Assembly (NCBI GenBank): GCA_024220505.1
Contig: JAKZZE010000011.1
Span: forward strand, 1,550,001-1,614,000
Length of the DNA: 64,000 nucleotides
Origin: Rhizopus arrhizus
Lineage: Eukaryota; Mucoromycota; Mucoromycetes; Mucorales; Rhizopodaceae
Reading direction: 5' to 3'
In this document: one piece after another, positions 47,498 to 57,118 of the stretch
How positions within the stretch are numbered: position 1 is the stretch's first letter
Layout of the letters: every line of letters begins with the position of its first letter
Notes under the pieces: generated by a model
Told to the model about the DNA's origin: nothing
The model's input: only the letters and a program-made list of their open reading frames with translations
Database searches by the model: none
Translations under genes and position numbers: made by a program

Positions 47498-48065
47498 TGT
47501 TGTATAATGGCAATAATGACTTAAGAAAAGATAGAAACAAAAATAAAGAAACGGTTTGGATACTTTTTGAGACTGATCTTTATTCCAGTTTAAGTTAAAG
47601 TCAAAATTATTCTAATTGAAGGCAGGTATTTATATCTTATTGAGTGAGTGGCTTGATATCTTCTATTGTAAGCGTTCTTCTAATATTCAGGTACTTTAGC
47701 AAGTGTCATCTATAATTATGATTATGAAAACTTTTCATTTGTTCTTTTGTATGTCTGTCATAGATTATCTTTTATTCTGGGAATTCCTCACTGATTTGAA
47801 TAACGTTATTTTACGCGTTATTTCAATTATGTGAAAGATTAGCAATATTCCTGATATTGGATTGGATTTTGTTATTTTAGTTGATACTTCTTCTTATCAA
47901 AGAACTCTTATTAATACAAAACATATTCTAAAAGAACATGTTTAATTGGAATTGATTGTATAATCTTATTTAAATAAACTTATATTTTTATTTTATTTAA
48001 TTATGATCTTGTATTAAGACTTATGTTTATGAATGTCTACTACGATCAGTTACTGTTCTACAACA
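47498..48065 (-). mobile_element. LTR family C, inverted copy
   Basis: Starts TGTTGTATAATGG and ends CTGTTCTACAACA; on the minus strand it matches family C copy 1 along its whole length. No target duplication is seen (AGGAT, CACAT). Confidence 0.8.
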
Positions 48066-48401
48066 CACATAATTGAAATAACGTGTAAAATAACGTTATT
48101 CAAATCAGTGAGGAATTCCCAGAATAAAAGATAATCTATGACAGACATACAAAAGAACAAATGAAAAGTTTTCATAATCATAATTATAGATGACACTTGC
48201 TAAAGTACCTGAATATTAGAAGAACGCTTACAATAGAAGATATCAAGCCACTCACTCAATAAGATATAAATACCTGCCTTCAATTAGAATAATTTTGACT
48301 TTAACTTAAACTGGAATAAAGATCAGTCTCAAAAAGTACTCACACTGTTTCTTGATCTTTGTTTCTACCTTTTATTTTATTACCTTAACCATTATACAAC
48401 A
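48066..48401 (+). mobile_element. LTR family C, 5'-truncated copy
   Basis: Begins inside the LTR (CACATAATTGAAATAACG) and ends ATACAACA; about 336 bp are closely similar to 10300-10635 and, in reverse, to 47498-47835. It abuts the inverted copy directly. Confidence 0.8.
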
Positions 48402-48407
48402 ACAGCA

Positions 48408-49629
48408 AACCCTGGTAGAAAGGCTATTCTAAGAGTTACCACCAAGTCTTATATACGTAAGCAGATTGTTAATGGTACCCTCAAGACTGCGAAGGCTGTC
48501 CATAAGTATCTAGTGTACACTAGCCACAAGATTAGCTACTCAGGCACCATTAAGGTTATGAAAAGCATGAACTTCCATGCTAAGACAAAGGTAAAAAAGC
48601 CTTTATTGACTAAGGTTCAGAAAGCAAGACGACTAGCATGGGCGGAAGAGCATAAAAACTGGACAAGCGATGACTGGAGACGTATGGTATTCAGTGACGA
48701 AACAAAAGTCAACGTTTATGGGTCGGATGGTTGCAAATACTTTTGGAGTCGACCAGATGATAAAATTCAACCCCATCATCTCGACTTGACAGTTAAAGGA
48801 GGGGGTGTTAGCATTATGGTATGGGGTTGTATTACCTACGACGGGCCTGGTTATGCATGCTGGATTAGTGAAGGCACAGTGAAGGCTTCTGATTATGTCG
48901 GGATTCTTAGTACAACTCTTATGGATAGCCTTGAATACTATGGTTACAATCCTCAGGACATCTATTTTCAGCAAGACAACGATTCTTAACACACGTCTAA
49001 GCTAGCTAGGCAATGGTTCAAGGATAATAACTTCAAGTGTGACCACACCTTCAACTGGCCTTCACAAAGTCCAGATCTAAACCCAATAGAGCACATCTGG
49101 CACCACCTTAAGCTCAAGTTAAGTGCGTATGATATTTGAAGTGTTTTAAGTATTCAAAAATAAGATAAAGAAGAATTAACGAGACCGAACAATAGTTCTA
49201 AAGTCGAATACTTTTATTAAAGAAAGATTTCAAGGCTATTTATATTAGTTGAGCAAGACCTGAGATTAGATGACAAAAATAGTTACGACCGATATGATTT
49301 GACATGTATAAGAAAAATTTTATAGACTGATGTTAATAATCAACTGTTGAGATGAAAGTGAAACTTGGCTGTTTAGGGCAGTGATAATTATCAGGTTCTA
49401 TTCTTATTCAAACTCATTTGTAAAGATTTAGTCCAGAATGGTAAGACTGTATCTTATTGACCTGTCAAAACATGACAATATTAGGGCAAAAGGTGTGCAT
49501 GAATTATGGGATCATGTTGAAAAAGAATGGTCTACTTTTACAGCAGAAGACTGTAGGAGATACATAGACAGTATGTCTGATCGCTGTAGAGCTGTAATTG
49601 CAGCGAAGGGCGGTCATACTAGATATTAA
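48408..49629 (+). pseudogene. T2 transposase (DD37E), split by LTR B and one nonsense codon
   Basis: Starts within the protein ('NPGRKAILRVTTKSYIRKQ'), then 'FSDETKVNVYGSDGCKY', 'GVSIMVWGCITYDGPGY' and 'YFQQDND', where a TAA at 48987-48989 replaces the Lys of 'DPKHTS'. It continues 'HTSKLARQWFKDNN', 'SPDLNPIEHIWHHLKLKL', and is interrupted after 'SAYDI' by the LTR at 49137-49477. The tail resumes as 'RAKGVHELWDHVEKEW' and ends 'AKGGHTRY'. The spacing from second Asp to Glu is 37 residues. It is closest to the T1 and T9 transposases. Confidence 0.85.
49137..49477 (-). mobile_element. Solo LTR, family B, copy 2
   Basis: 341 bp, TGAAGTGTTTTAAG ... AAACATGACA on the plus strand, flanked by a perfect 5-bp duplication ATATT (49132-49136, 49478-49482). 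It is inserted in the T2 transposase; removing it with one duplication copy restores the frame. Confidence 0.92.
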
Positions 49630-49643
49630 TAAAATAAAGCATG

Positions 49644-49856
49644 CAGTGGAAAAATGGTTTCAATATTGGTTTTTGTAATTAATGTTAGCTTATTCCCAAT
49701 TGTGTAACAGTGCAAACAAATTTTTTTTTCACAGATATAACCTGCAAAAGCGCTACAAAATGCATGTTTTTGTGAGTCGTTACTATTTGTAGTTCAAAAG
49801 TTATAAAGCGTTAAAGTTGCGAGACGAAAACATTGGAACCATTTTTCCACCCACTG
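49644..49856 (-). repeat. T2 right terminal repeat with inner inverted motif
   Basis: The outer end reads AACCATTTTTCCACCCACTG; the inner end reads CAGTGGAAAAATGGTTTCAA, the same motif in reverse. The length of about 213 bp fits the terminal repeats of T1, T3 and T9. Confidence 0.8.
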
Positions 49857-50137
49857 TAGTTATTTTCTATATGATATCAGTTGTATTAAAATAAATAACG
49901 ATACACAAAAAAATTAAACTATGATTGAACAATTCCACACTTTTCCAAATTTAGAACAATAAGATCAATATCTGTCATCCTAGAGAGTCTAATCAATTGT
50001 CAACCCCAAAAGTAATTAGATCAAAGTTAATTGACTGGTTATTATTTCTATTGTTCAACTTCAGATGCATATATTAGAGCATCGACAAGCTTTAGCTTAA
50101 TCATTGGTTCTTCAGCACGACATCGTGACCGAGTCTA

Positions 50138-50351
50138 CAGTGCCCCACAAAACCCTTCAAGTGTTTTGCTTTTTTTCGTTTTTTGCTTGTCACGAAGCAT
50201 TGAGTACTATAGTTGGTAGCATGCTATGCCTTATTTGAAAACTACGGTGGCAGGGTATTTGGATAATGTTTAAACTCCGAGATCCATGCAATGGCCGCGG
50301 AGTAATGACACTTTAAAAACAGACACACACTTGAAGGGTTTTGTGGAATTT
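50138..50351 (+). repeat. T3 left terminal inverted repeat
   Basis: 214 bp. The outer motif CCACAAAACCCTTCAAGTGT (from about 50143) recurs in perfect inversion at the inner end (ACACTTGAAGGGTTTTGTGG, near 50327). Confidence 0.92.
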
Positions 50352-50496
50352 AAAAAATCACATGTTAATGTCGTAAAAATCATCATAAACGTCACAAAAA
50401 TGTGACTTGTCAACTTTTTGTGTAAAACGTTTTGTTTATTTACAACTTTCTATTTTTTTGTTTGCCTTTTTTTATAACATAACCTAATTAAGTGAC

Positions 50497-51507
50497 ATGC
50501 GACCAATTAGCAATGACATGCAGAACAGAATCGTTCAACTTCTTAAAGAGGGAGTTTCTGGAGAAGAAATATCAACAAAGACTGGTGTCAGTACTGGAAC
50601 TATTTCAAAAATTCGAAAAAACCATGATTTGGGAGATTTGAGAACTAATGGAGGCAGGCCATTCGTAATCTCGACATTACTAGGTCGTCGAATCTTGCGA
50701 AATTTCAACTCTGGCAATTACAAAAATGCTTCAGACGTTGCTAGAAAGATGTTAGAAGATGGTGAAAATATTAGTGCTGAGACTATAGGCGTTTTTTTAA
50801 AAGAATCAGGTTATGCAGCAACTCATAAGCCTAAAGTCCTACCTTTGACTAAGCACCGTATGAAGAAAAGATATGAATTTGCACGTGCGCATCTATCATG
50901 GACCATCGAGGACTGGAAAAAGGTCATTTTCAGCGGCGAAACTAAAGTGAATAGAATTGGTTCAGATGGTTTACAATGGACTTGGACAAATGGTGACAAG
51001 TTAAAAGACTTTCAGGTTCAGCATATGATCAAGCATGGAGGAGGTTCATTGATGCTGTGGGGCTGTTTAACATGGTATGGCGTTGGATACCTATCGAATA
51101 TCAAGGGAAGCATTAATTCTGACTTTTATATTAGTATTTTGGAAGATGAATTAATGAAAACGATTGATTGGTATGACCTTCAAAAAGAATATATTATATT
51201 TTAGCAAGACATTGCTCGTATCCATACTGCCAAAAAAGTCTCTGAATGGCTGGAAAACAATAATATTACTGTATTAAGATGGCCTCCTCACTCTCCTGAC
51301 TTAAATCCTATCGAGAACCTATGGTCAATCGTAAAACGTCGTTTATTACAATATGAAAAGCAGCCTGACGGAATGCTCGAATTATGGTCAAGAGTAGAGA
51401 ATGTTTGGGAGTCAATTACTCAGAATGAGTGTCAAAAACTCATAGAAATTATGCCTAAACGCATTAAAGCAGCTTACAATGCAAAAGGAGGACATACTAA
51501 ATATTAA
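50497..51507 (+). pseudogene. T3 transposase (DD34E), catalytically dead
   Basis: Starts MRPISNDMQNRIVQLL; the helix-turn-helix part is 'SGEEISTKTGVSTGTISKI'. The first catalytic Asp is replaced by Gly ('IFSGETKVN' instead of FSDETK). A TAG at 51202-51204 stands before the second Asp, where relatives have Gln ('IIF-stop-QDIARIHTA'). The frame then goes on to 'SPDLNPIENLWSIVKRR' and 'YNAKGGHTKY'. There are 34 residues between second Asp and Glu. It is a different lineage from the DD37E and DD35E copies. Confidence 0.88.
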
Positions 51508-51521
51508 TTGTTGTTAAACAA

Positions 51522-51736
51522 AAATTCCACAAAACCCTTCAAGTGTGTGTCTGTTTTTAAAGTGTCATTACTCCGCGGCCATTGCATGGATCTCGGAGTT
51601 TAAACATTATCCAAATACCCTGCCACCGTAGTTTTCAAATAAGGTATAGCATGCTACCAACTATAGTACTCAATGCTTCGTGACAAGCAAAAAAACGAAA
51701 AAAAGCAAAACACTTGAAGGGTTTTGTGGGGCACTG
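51522..51736 (-). repeat. T3 right terminal inverted repeat
   Basis: Mirror of 50138-50351, with the same 20-bp motif at both of its ends in inverted orientation. Confidence 0.92.
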
Positions 51737-51876
51737 TATATCTTTTATATCTACGCTCACAAAGAATATAAATAGATGCCAACTTTTTATCCATAAAGCG
51801 AGGCCCTTTTTGCAATATAAAGAAATCAGCAATAAAGAAGGATTTTAATTTTATATTGCTACTACTGTTTTTTTGT

Positions 51877-52310
51877 TTAACTTTTTAATTTAATCTTGCG
51901 ATTAAAACACACTGTATAGGCATCTTTTAGGTCGACTTTGCACATGGAGTCTCCTTGCTCGATCAGTTCTCTTAATGTTGGTACACCTTCCATTTTGAAA
52001 TGTTCGCATTGAATATTCTGGTTCAGGCGTTGACAGTTCAAAATTGGTCTGCGTTTTGTTGTTTCTTGGATTGTGAAAAACTTTGGGAGGAAATCGTTTG
52101 ATTGAGTTGGCATTATTTCGATTATTCCTGCGGCTAGGAATTTTTAGACAGCTTCGTTGGCGGCTTGCTGTTCTGTTGAGTCGAGATTTAACGGATTGAT
52201 TTTCCACGGGATTGGGCTGGTAGCAAATTGAATTTTGTAACCCTCTTTGATGACTGACAAAGGAAATGGGTGAGATGCTGTTTGAGTCCAATACTTGTAA
52301 CAATGAGTAA
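51877..52310 (-). pseudogene. DIRS-like reverse transcriptase fragment
   Basis: The minus strand gives 'TSPIPWKINPLNLDSTEQQA' followed by 'PKFFTIQETTKRRPILNCQR' and 'CEHFKMEGVPTLRELI', 'MCKVDLKDAYTV'. The string HFKMEG...KVDLKDAY is the opening of reverse transcriptases of DIRS-type elements. A stop and a frameshift are present, and the sequence ends in unrelated DNA after 'KDAYTV'. The upstream side is cut by an LTR of family B. Confidence 0.7.
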
Positions 52311-52320
52311 GACGGCCCCG

Positions 52321-52436
52321 TGAAGTGTTTTAAGTATAAAAATAGGACAAAGAAGAATTAACGAGACCGAACAATAGATCTAAAATCGAATACTTTTACT
52401 AAAGAAAAATTTCAAGGCTATTTATATAGTGGGTGA
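52321..52436 (-). mobile_element. LTR family B, truncated copy
   Basis: Plus-strand TGAAGTGTTTTAAG to GGCTATTTATA matches the first third of the family; the rest is cut off by the insertion of element T4 at a TA. Confidence 0.8.
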
Positions 52437-52661
52437 AAAAACCCTAAAAATGTCAGACATTTTTTCTGTTTCTAGCCTCTGTGAGCATGTATACTGACTT
52501 AGATGGTGCAACAACTTTATGACATGCTTGTTTGACTTTCTGTTACATGTCATAAACGTTTTAATCTCAAAAGACTATTTAACAGTCCGCAAAAGCGATG
52601 GAAATGTTGTAGATTTATTTTTAGAGTTTTTTCCTTTTACTTTTAGTATGTTATAGATGAC

Positions 52662-53035
52662 TTAATACTTCGTAGATCCACCATTGGCATCGATTACTGC
52701 CTTAATACTTGCAGGCGTATTGTCAATATACCTTCTGCAAACTTTTTTATTAAAGGAGTTCCATTCCTTTTCAACTATTTCCCACAATTCATGAACACCT
52801 TTGGCTTTCTTGTCATATAACGATTGCTTCAACTTCAAATGATGCCAAAGATGCTCAATAGGGTTAAGAGCAGGAATTTGAGCTGGCTAGTCATCAATGT
52901 AGTTCATACTATTGGCTTTTAGCCATTGGATGGTTGACTTGGAACGATGCTTTGGATCACCATCGTGCTGAAAGTATGCTGTAGATCAATCCATATCGTA
53001 GATTTCCATTGTTTCCCAAAGTGTTGTGTCCAATA
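52662..53035 (-). pseudogene. T4 transposase, C-terminal piece (DD35E type)
   Basis: Reads 'ILDTTLWETMEIYDMD', a stop, 'AYFQHDGDPKHRSKSTIQW', 'IDDWPAQIPALNPIEHLW' and 'ELWEIVEKEWNSF', ending 'GGSTKY'. There are 35 residues between the second Asp and the Glu. The upstream side is cut by T5. Confidence 0.8.
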
Positions 53036-53037
53036 TA

Positions 53038-54670
53038 TAGTGGGTCAAAAACCTGCACAAACGTAACCTAATTTTTCGGAAATAAGAGCATAGGTCTGTC
53101 AGTTTAGCGGCAAACATTATGAAACTTGAGCCAAATAAAGTTATCACTATTATAACTTATTGACAAAAATTTCAAAGTCAGACGCTGAGTATACACGTAA
53201 AGCGCGTCCAGAAAAAAGCGGAGGTCGGTTGGTGCAGTTTTTTGACTTTCTTAAAATCGAGTGGAACCACCCTTTTCTGCTATACTACTTGTATTCTGTC
53301 AGGCATACTATCCATGTATTTGATGCATTGTTCCTTAGTAAACGAATTCCATTCATTTTCGACTCTTTCCCACAGTTCATGGATGCTGGTCGCCCTATTA
53401 TCATACATGCTCAGCTTTAACTTCAAATGATACCATACATGTTCAATAGGAGTAAGATCTGGACTTTATGATGGCCAATCATCAATGTAAACCATGCCAC
53501 TATCTTTCATCCATTGCGTTGTGGACTTTAATCGATGTTTAGGATCATTGTCGTGCTGAAATACCGATGTTTTCCAATTCAGACCATAGTACTCCATGGT
53601 GTTCTTCAGACTTGTAGCAAGAATTTCTTGGTATAGCACTGAATTCATGGTACCATCATAGACCTGATATGCGTATCCAGGTCCTGCGCTGGTTATACAA
53701 CCTCATAACATGAGACCACCGCCTCCATGCTTCACAGTAACGTCGATATGATGGGGCTGTAAACGATCGCATTTTTTTTCCAGTAATATTTGCAATCATC
53801 AGAGTCCCAAATGTTAATTTCGGTCTCATCAGAAAGTATCACATGTCGCTAATCATGTACTTTCCAGTATTGATGCTTTTTGGCCCATGCCAATCGAGCC
53901 TTCTTGTGCTTTTCAGTCAATAATGGCTTCTTCTTTTTGATCTCAGCATAAATCTCAACTGAATGTAACACATTAATGGCCGATTGATACGACATAGGGT
54001 GTCCAATCTCCTCCAATTTCATTTGCACATCCTTGGCAGTCTTCAAATAACCCGTGAGTACTTGTCTCTTGATGTATCGACGCGTGGATTTTGCCACAAT
54101 GCTCGGTTTATCTCCGCTTTTACTATTCTATTATGCATCCACTTATTTGCAGACCTATTAACGGTACTTCTATGCACTCCAACGCATTTTCCAATGACTG
54201 TAGGGTCAACGATATCTTCCAATAACGCTTTGATACTATTTTGAACATCGGATGGAAGCGTTTTGGGCATTTCTAATGATGGATGGACACTAACGATGTA
54301 TGATGCGTTTGGGTAAAGTAGGAAAGAAAAAAAAGGAAACCAATTGCAAAAAAGTTTATTTTAGGGTCCCCAGTGTGACAAGGTACTCCATAGACTAATT
54401 TAAATCTGCCATAAAGGTCTCAGTCCGGGTACATGATATCAAACGCATTTTCATTTTAGAAGTCAAAAAACTGCACCAACCGACCTCCGTTTTTTTCTGG
54501 ACGCGCTTTACGTGTATACTCAGCGTCTGAATTTGAAATTTTTGTCAATAAGTTATAATAGTGATAACTTTATTTGGTTCAAGCTTCATAATGTTTGCCG
54601 CTAAACTGACAGACCTATGCTCTTATTTCCGAAAAATTAGGTTACGTTTGTGCAGGCTTTTGACCCACTG
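53038..54670 (-). mobile_element. Tc1-like element T5 (nested in T4)
   Basis: 1633 bp, TA at 53036-53037 and 54671-54672; ends TAGTGGGTCAAAA (first base changed) and TTTTGACCCACTG. Terminal inverted repeats are 211 bp each (53038-53248, 54460-54670). The outer motif GTCAAAAACCTGCAC recurs inverted at the inner end (GTGCAGTTTTTTGAC). Confidence 0.88.
53255..54270 (-). pseudogene. T5 transposase (DD35E type), heavily decayed
   Basis: Starts MPKTLPSDVQNSIKALLED (54270) and continues in shifted frames: 'RRYIKRQVLTGYLKTAKDV', 'ILSDETEINIWDSDDCKYYW', 'VFQHDNDPKHRLKSTTQW', 'SPDLTPIEHVWYHLKLKL' and 'YMDSMPDRIQ'. There are at least one frameshift and several stops. The spacing from second Asp to Glu is 35. 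Confidence 0.8.
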
Positions 54671-54672
54671 TA

Positions 54673-54771
54673 CGTAGCCCCAAAACAGTTTGCAGCATCC
54701 ATAGAGTCTTTTCCAGAATGTATAGCGGACTTTACGTCATTTTTGATGTCAGCTGAGAGAAATCTAGGCAT
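54673..54771 (-). pseudogene. T4 transposase, N-terminal piece
   Basis: MPRFLSADIKNDVKSAIHSG up to 'ANCFGAT', which is the beginning of a Tc1-type helix-turn-helix domain. It stops at the right edge of T5. The middle of the protein is missing, so T4 lost roughly half of its gene before or during the T5 insertion. Confidence 0.65.
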
Positions 54772-55044
54772 GATTGAAGTGTTGAGGAAACTTAAAAAAT
54801 TACATGGAAAAAGTTGAAGAAAAAGAGAAAAACAACTCCTTTTAAACTTTTGGAGACTTTATGGGTCATAATATGTCACTAAAAGTCTGCAAATTCTGTC
54901 TATCGGTCCGTATATCCGACATTTATGAAAGTGAAAAAACTCTAAAAATAAACCAGTCTCCTTTTAGCAGTTGATTTCGGATCAATAATTATCAGCTGAG
55001 ATTGAAAATATAACATACTATACGTTTATTATCAGTGCTACATA

Positions 55045-56693
55045 CACTAGGTGAAAAAATAGGGACAACCTACCCTAAAATAATTTTTAACTTTTTTTTT
55101 TTCTCCTCCACTCCGTACGACATCCAAGCCATGCCTATAGAGCGTAACCTTAGGTAGTGAGTATTACGTTTCCCACATATAAAACTGATCAGGATAACAT
55201 ATGGCGTAAGAAAAGAGGAAATAGTTGCAATAATTTTATAATCGTTATATTATAAAATGAGTAGTATTTATTTAATAACGAGTAAATCTCCCTTTTGATT
55301 TGATTACATCTGCTATGCGATCAGACATGCTGTCAATGTGACTTCTACAAACATCATTATCTAGCTTGTTCCATTCAGAGTCCACTCGTTCCCATAGCTT
55401 GTCGATGTTTCTGGCCTTTCGTTCATAAAGGCTTAACCTAAGTTTCAGCAAGTGCCACACATGCTCTATAGGATTCAGATCCGGACTGTTAGGTGGCCAA
55501 TCGTTAATGTACTGAACCTTGTTTTGTTGGAGCCATGACATTGTTGATTTCGACTTGTGCTTTGGGTCGTTATCTTGTTGAAGGTAAATAGTGCGCTTGT
55601 TCATACCATAGTACTTTAGCGTTTCCATGTAAGTTGTTCCAAGAATATGCTGGTACACCAAGGAGTCCATAGTACCATCGTATACCTGGCACGCATATCC
55701 TGATCACTCACTGGTTATACATCCCCACATTATCAATTTGCCGCCACCATGCTTCACTGAAAGATCTATGTGGTGTGGACAAACGACATCACCAGGTTGG
55801 GTCCAATAGTTTCTGCAGCCATCAGATTCCCAAATGTTGATCTTCGTTTCATCGGAGAACACTACTTGATGCCACTATTGCATAGACCAATTTTGATGCT
55901 TCTTTGCCCATGCTAACCTCTGCTTGCGATGGTTATTGGTTAAAAGAGGCTGCTTCTTTTTACGCCTAGAATAAAAATCCATTGATACAAGGATGTTTAT
56001 TGCTGAACGGTAAGTCATAGAATACCCAAGTTGTATGAGCATCCGATGTACGTCCTTGGCTGTCTTTAGGGCTCCTTTAATCAGTAATACCATGATATAT
56101 TCCTTCGTAGCAGATGACACAAGTGTATGTCTACCACGTGTTGCGGGTACCATTGGCCCAAATAGCTTGTTTCTATATCTCCTAACTGTCTTGGGATGGA
56201 TACCAAATTTACCAACAATATCCTTTGGGCTTCTATTGCTCATCAGTGCAGACTTGATGCTGTCTTGCGTGTCTTGAGGTAAAGCGCGAGGCATAAGTAA
56301 GAGAAATTTTGCAGGAAGTAAGAAGAATATAATGAAAAAAAAAAATGCATGAATGAAGGAAAACAGCACCCATTTTATATTATTAATTATAGGAATGTGC
56401 ATAGCTAAAATTTGAATTGGTTTGCATTTTAATTGTAACTGATATTCCAGGTCAAATTAGAAGAGTACGAAATATGGTCTAAAACTGAGCTGTGGAGTAT
56501 CTAAAATTCGACCAAGTATACATGCATTACTCCCTCATTTTCCATAGTTGGCTCATCATATTTTGATGAAATACTTTATACATTAACCTCGCTTTAACAT
56601 ATTGCTAGCGTCATGAGGCGACCTTCTCTTAATGCTACATGCTGCATGAAATGAAATTTTCGAAAAGGTTGTCCCTATTTTTTCACCTAGTGT
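55045..56693 (-). mobile_element. Tc1-like element T6 with short terminal repeats (nested in T4)
   Basis: 1649 bp, TA at 55043-55044 and 56694-56695. Only about 27 bp are inverted: CACTAGGTGAAAAAATAGGG at the left and its reverse at the right. It lacks the long arms of the other elements. It sits inside the right terminal repeat of T4. Confidence 0.88.
55272..56294 (-). pseudogene. T6 transposase (DD35E type), two nonsense codons
   Basis: Starts MPRALPQDTQDSIKSALMS (56294), with a helix-turn-helix region 'SPKDIVGKFGIHPKTVRRY', then 'FSDETKINIWESDGCRNYW', 'MWGCITSE', 'YLQQDNDPKHKSKSTMSW', 'SPDLNPIEHVWHLLKLRL' and an end 'SKGRFTRY'. A TAG follows 'NWSMQ' and a TGA follows 'CITSE'. The catalytic residues are otherwise kept, with 35 residues between second Asp and Glu. 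Confidence 0.88.
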
Positions 56694-56792
56694 ATGTACA
56701 AAATTTCACAGCGATACACCAATTTGGTAAAACAAAACAATCAAAAATGCTAATAATATCATAACGCTTTTAGAGTTTTTTCACCCACTGTA

Positions 56793-57118
56793 TTATTATC
56801 GGAGATAATAGCGCCTCGAAAAAAATTTGGAATTAAATCCAGCAAATGAGGTTTCAAGCGATAATCAAAGTTCAGTATTTGTGCTGCGTTGCTACTAATA
56901 ACAGTATATGGGCCAAGTTTGTTAATGAAGTTTGGCGTTGCCGAAGCTCTGACACTCATTTGAAGGGCAGTGTCATTGTTGATTTTGTTGCTTGTGAACT
57001 TTTCATCTACTATTTGTTGACCATTGTAAATCTTGCCGTTCTGATTTCTGCTAAAGGAAATTCGACCAGAAAACACGTCAGACACAGTGTCATCTAGCAA
57101 TTTTATATTTTTAAACAA
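56793..57118 (-). CDS. Unrecognised ORF fragment cut by T4
   Basis: An open frame from about 57160 ('LISNEAALTLFKNIKLLDD') to the T4 edge ('FFRGAIISDNN'), where it enters the transposon and stops. The composition looks like a real protein ('RNQNGKIYNGQQIVDEKF', 'GPYTVISSNAAQILNFDYRL'). It may be a retrotransposon pol fragment, since it lies among LTR debris, but no motif proves this. Confidence 0.3.

Larger units (their letters stand above)
48402..49856 (+). mobile_element. Tc1/mariner-like element T2, left part missing (DD37E type)
   Basis: The right end is complete: TTTTTCCACCCACTG followed by TA (49857-49858), with a terminal repeat from about 49644. The left end and transposase N-terminus are replaced by the LTR at 48401. 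A family B LTR is inserted in the body. Confidence 0.8.
50138..51736 (+). mobile_element. Tc1/mariner-like element T3 (complete, DD34E type)
   Basis: 1599 bp flanked by TA (50136-50137, 51737-51738). Ends CAGTGCCCCACAAAACCC and its exact reverse. Terminal inverted repeats are about 214 bp each and nearly identical. One transposase gene on the plus strand. Confidence 0.92.
52437..56790 (-). mobile_element. Tc1-like element T4, host of two nested elements
   Basis: Outer ends TAGTGGGTGAAAAAAC (left, first base changed from C) and TTTTTTCACCCACTG followed by TA (56791-56792). An inner inverted copy of the end motif lies near 52615 (left arm) and near 54940 (right arm). The right arm is about 215 bp once the inserted element T6 is discounted. 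T5 (53038-54670) and T6 (55045-56693) are inserted inside. The transposase survives as an N-terminal and a C-terminal piece. Confidence 0.75.

Noticed and set aside
47181..48401. A full LTR retrotransposon bounded by the LTR-like blocks at 47181-48401
   Set aside because: The blocks belong to different families (D and C), face different ways and enclose no coding DNA.
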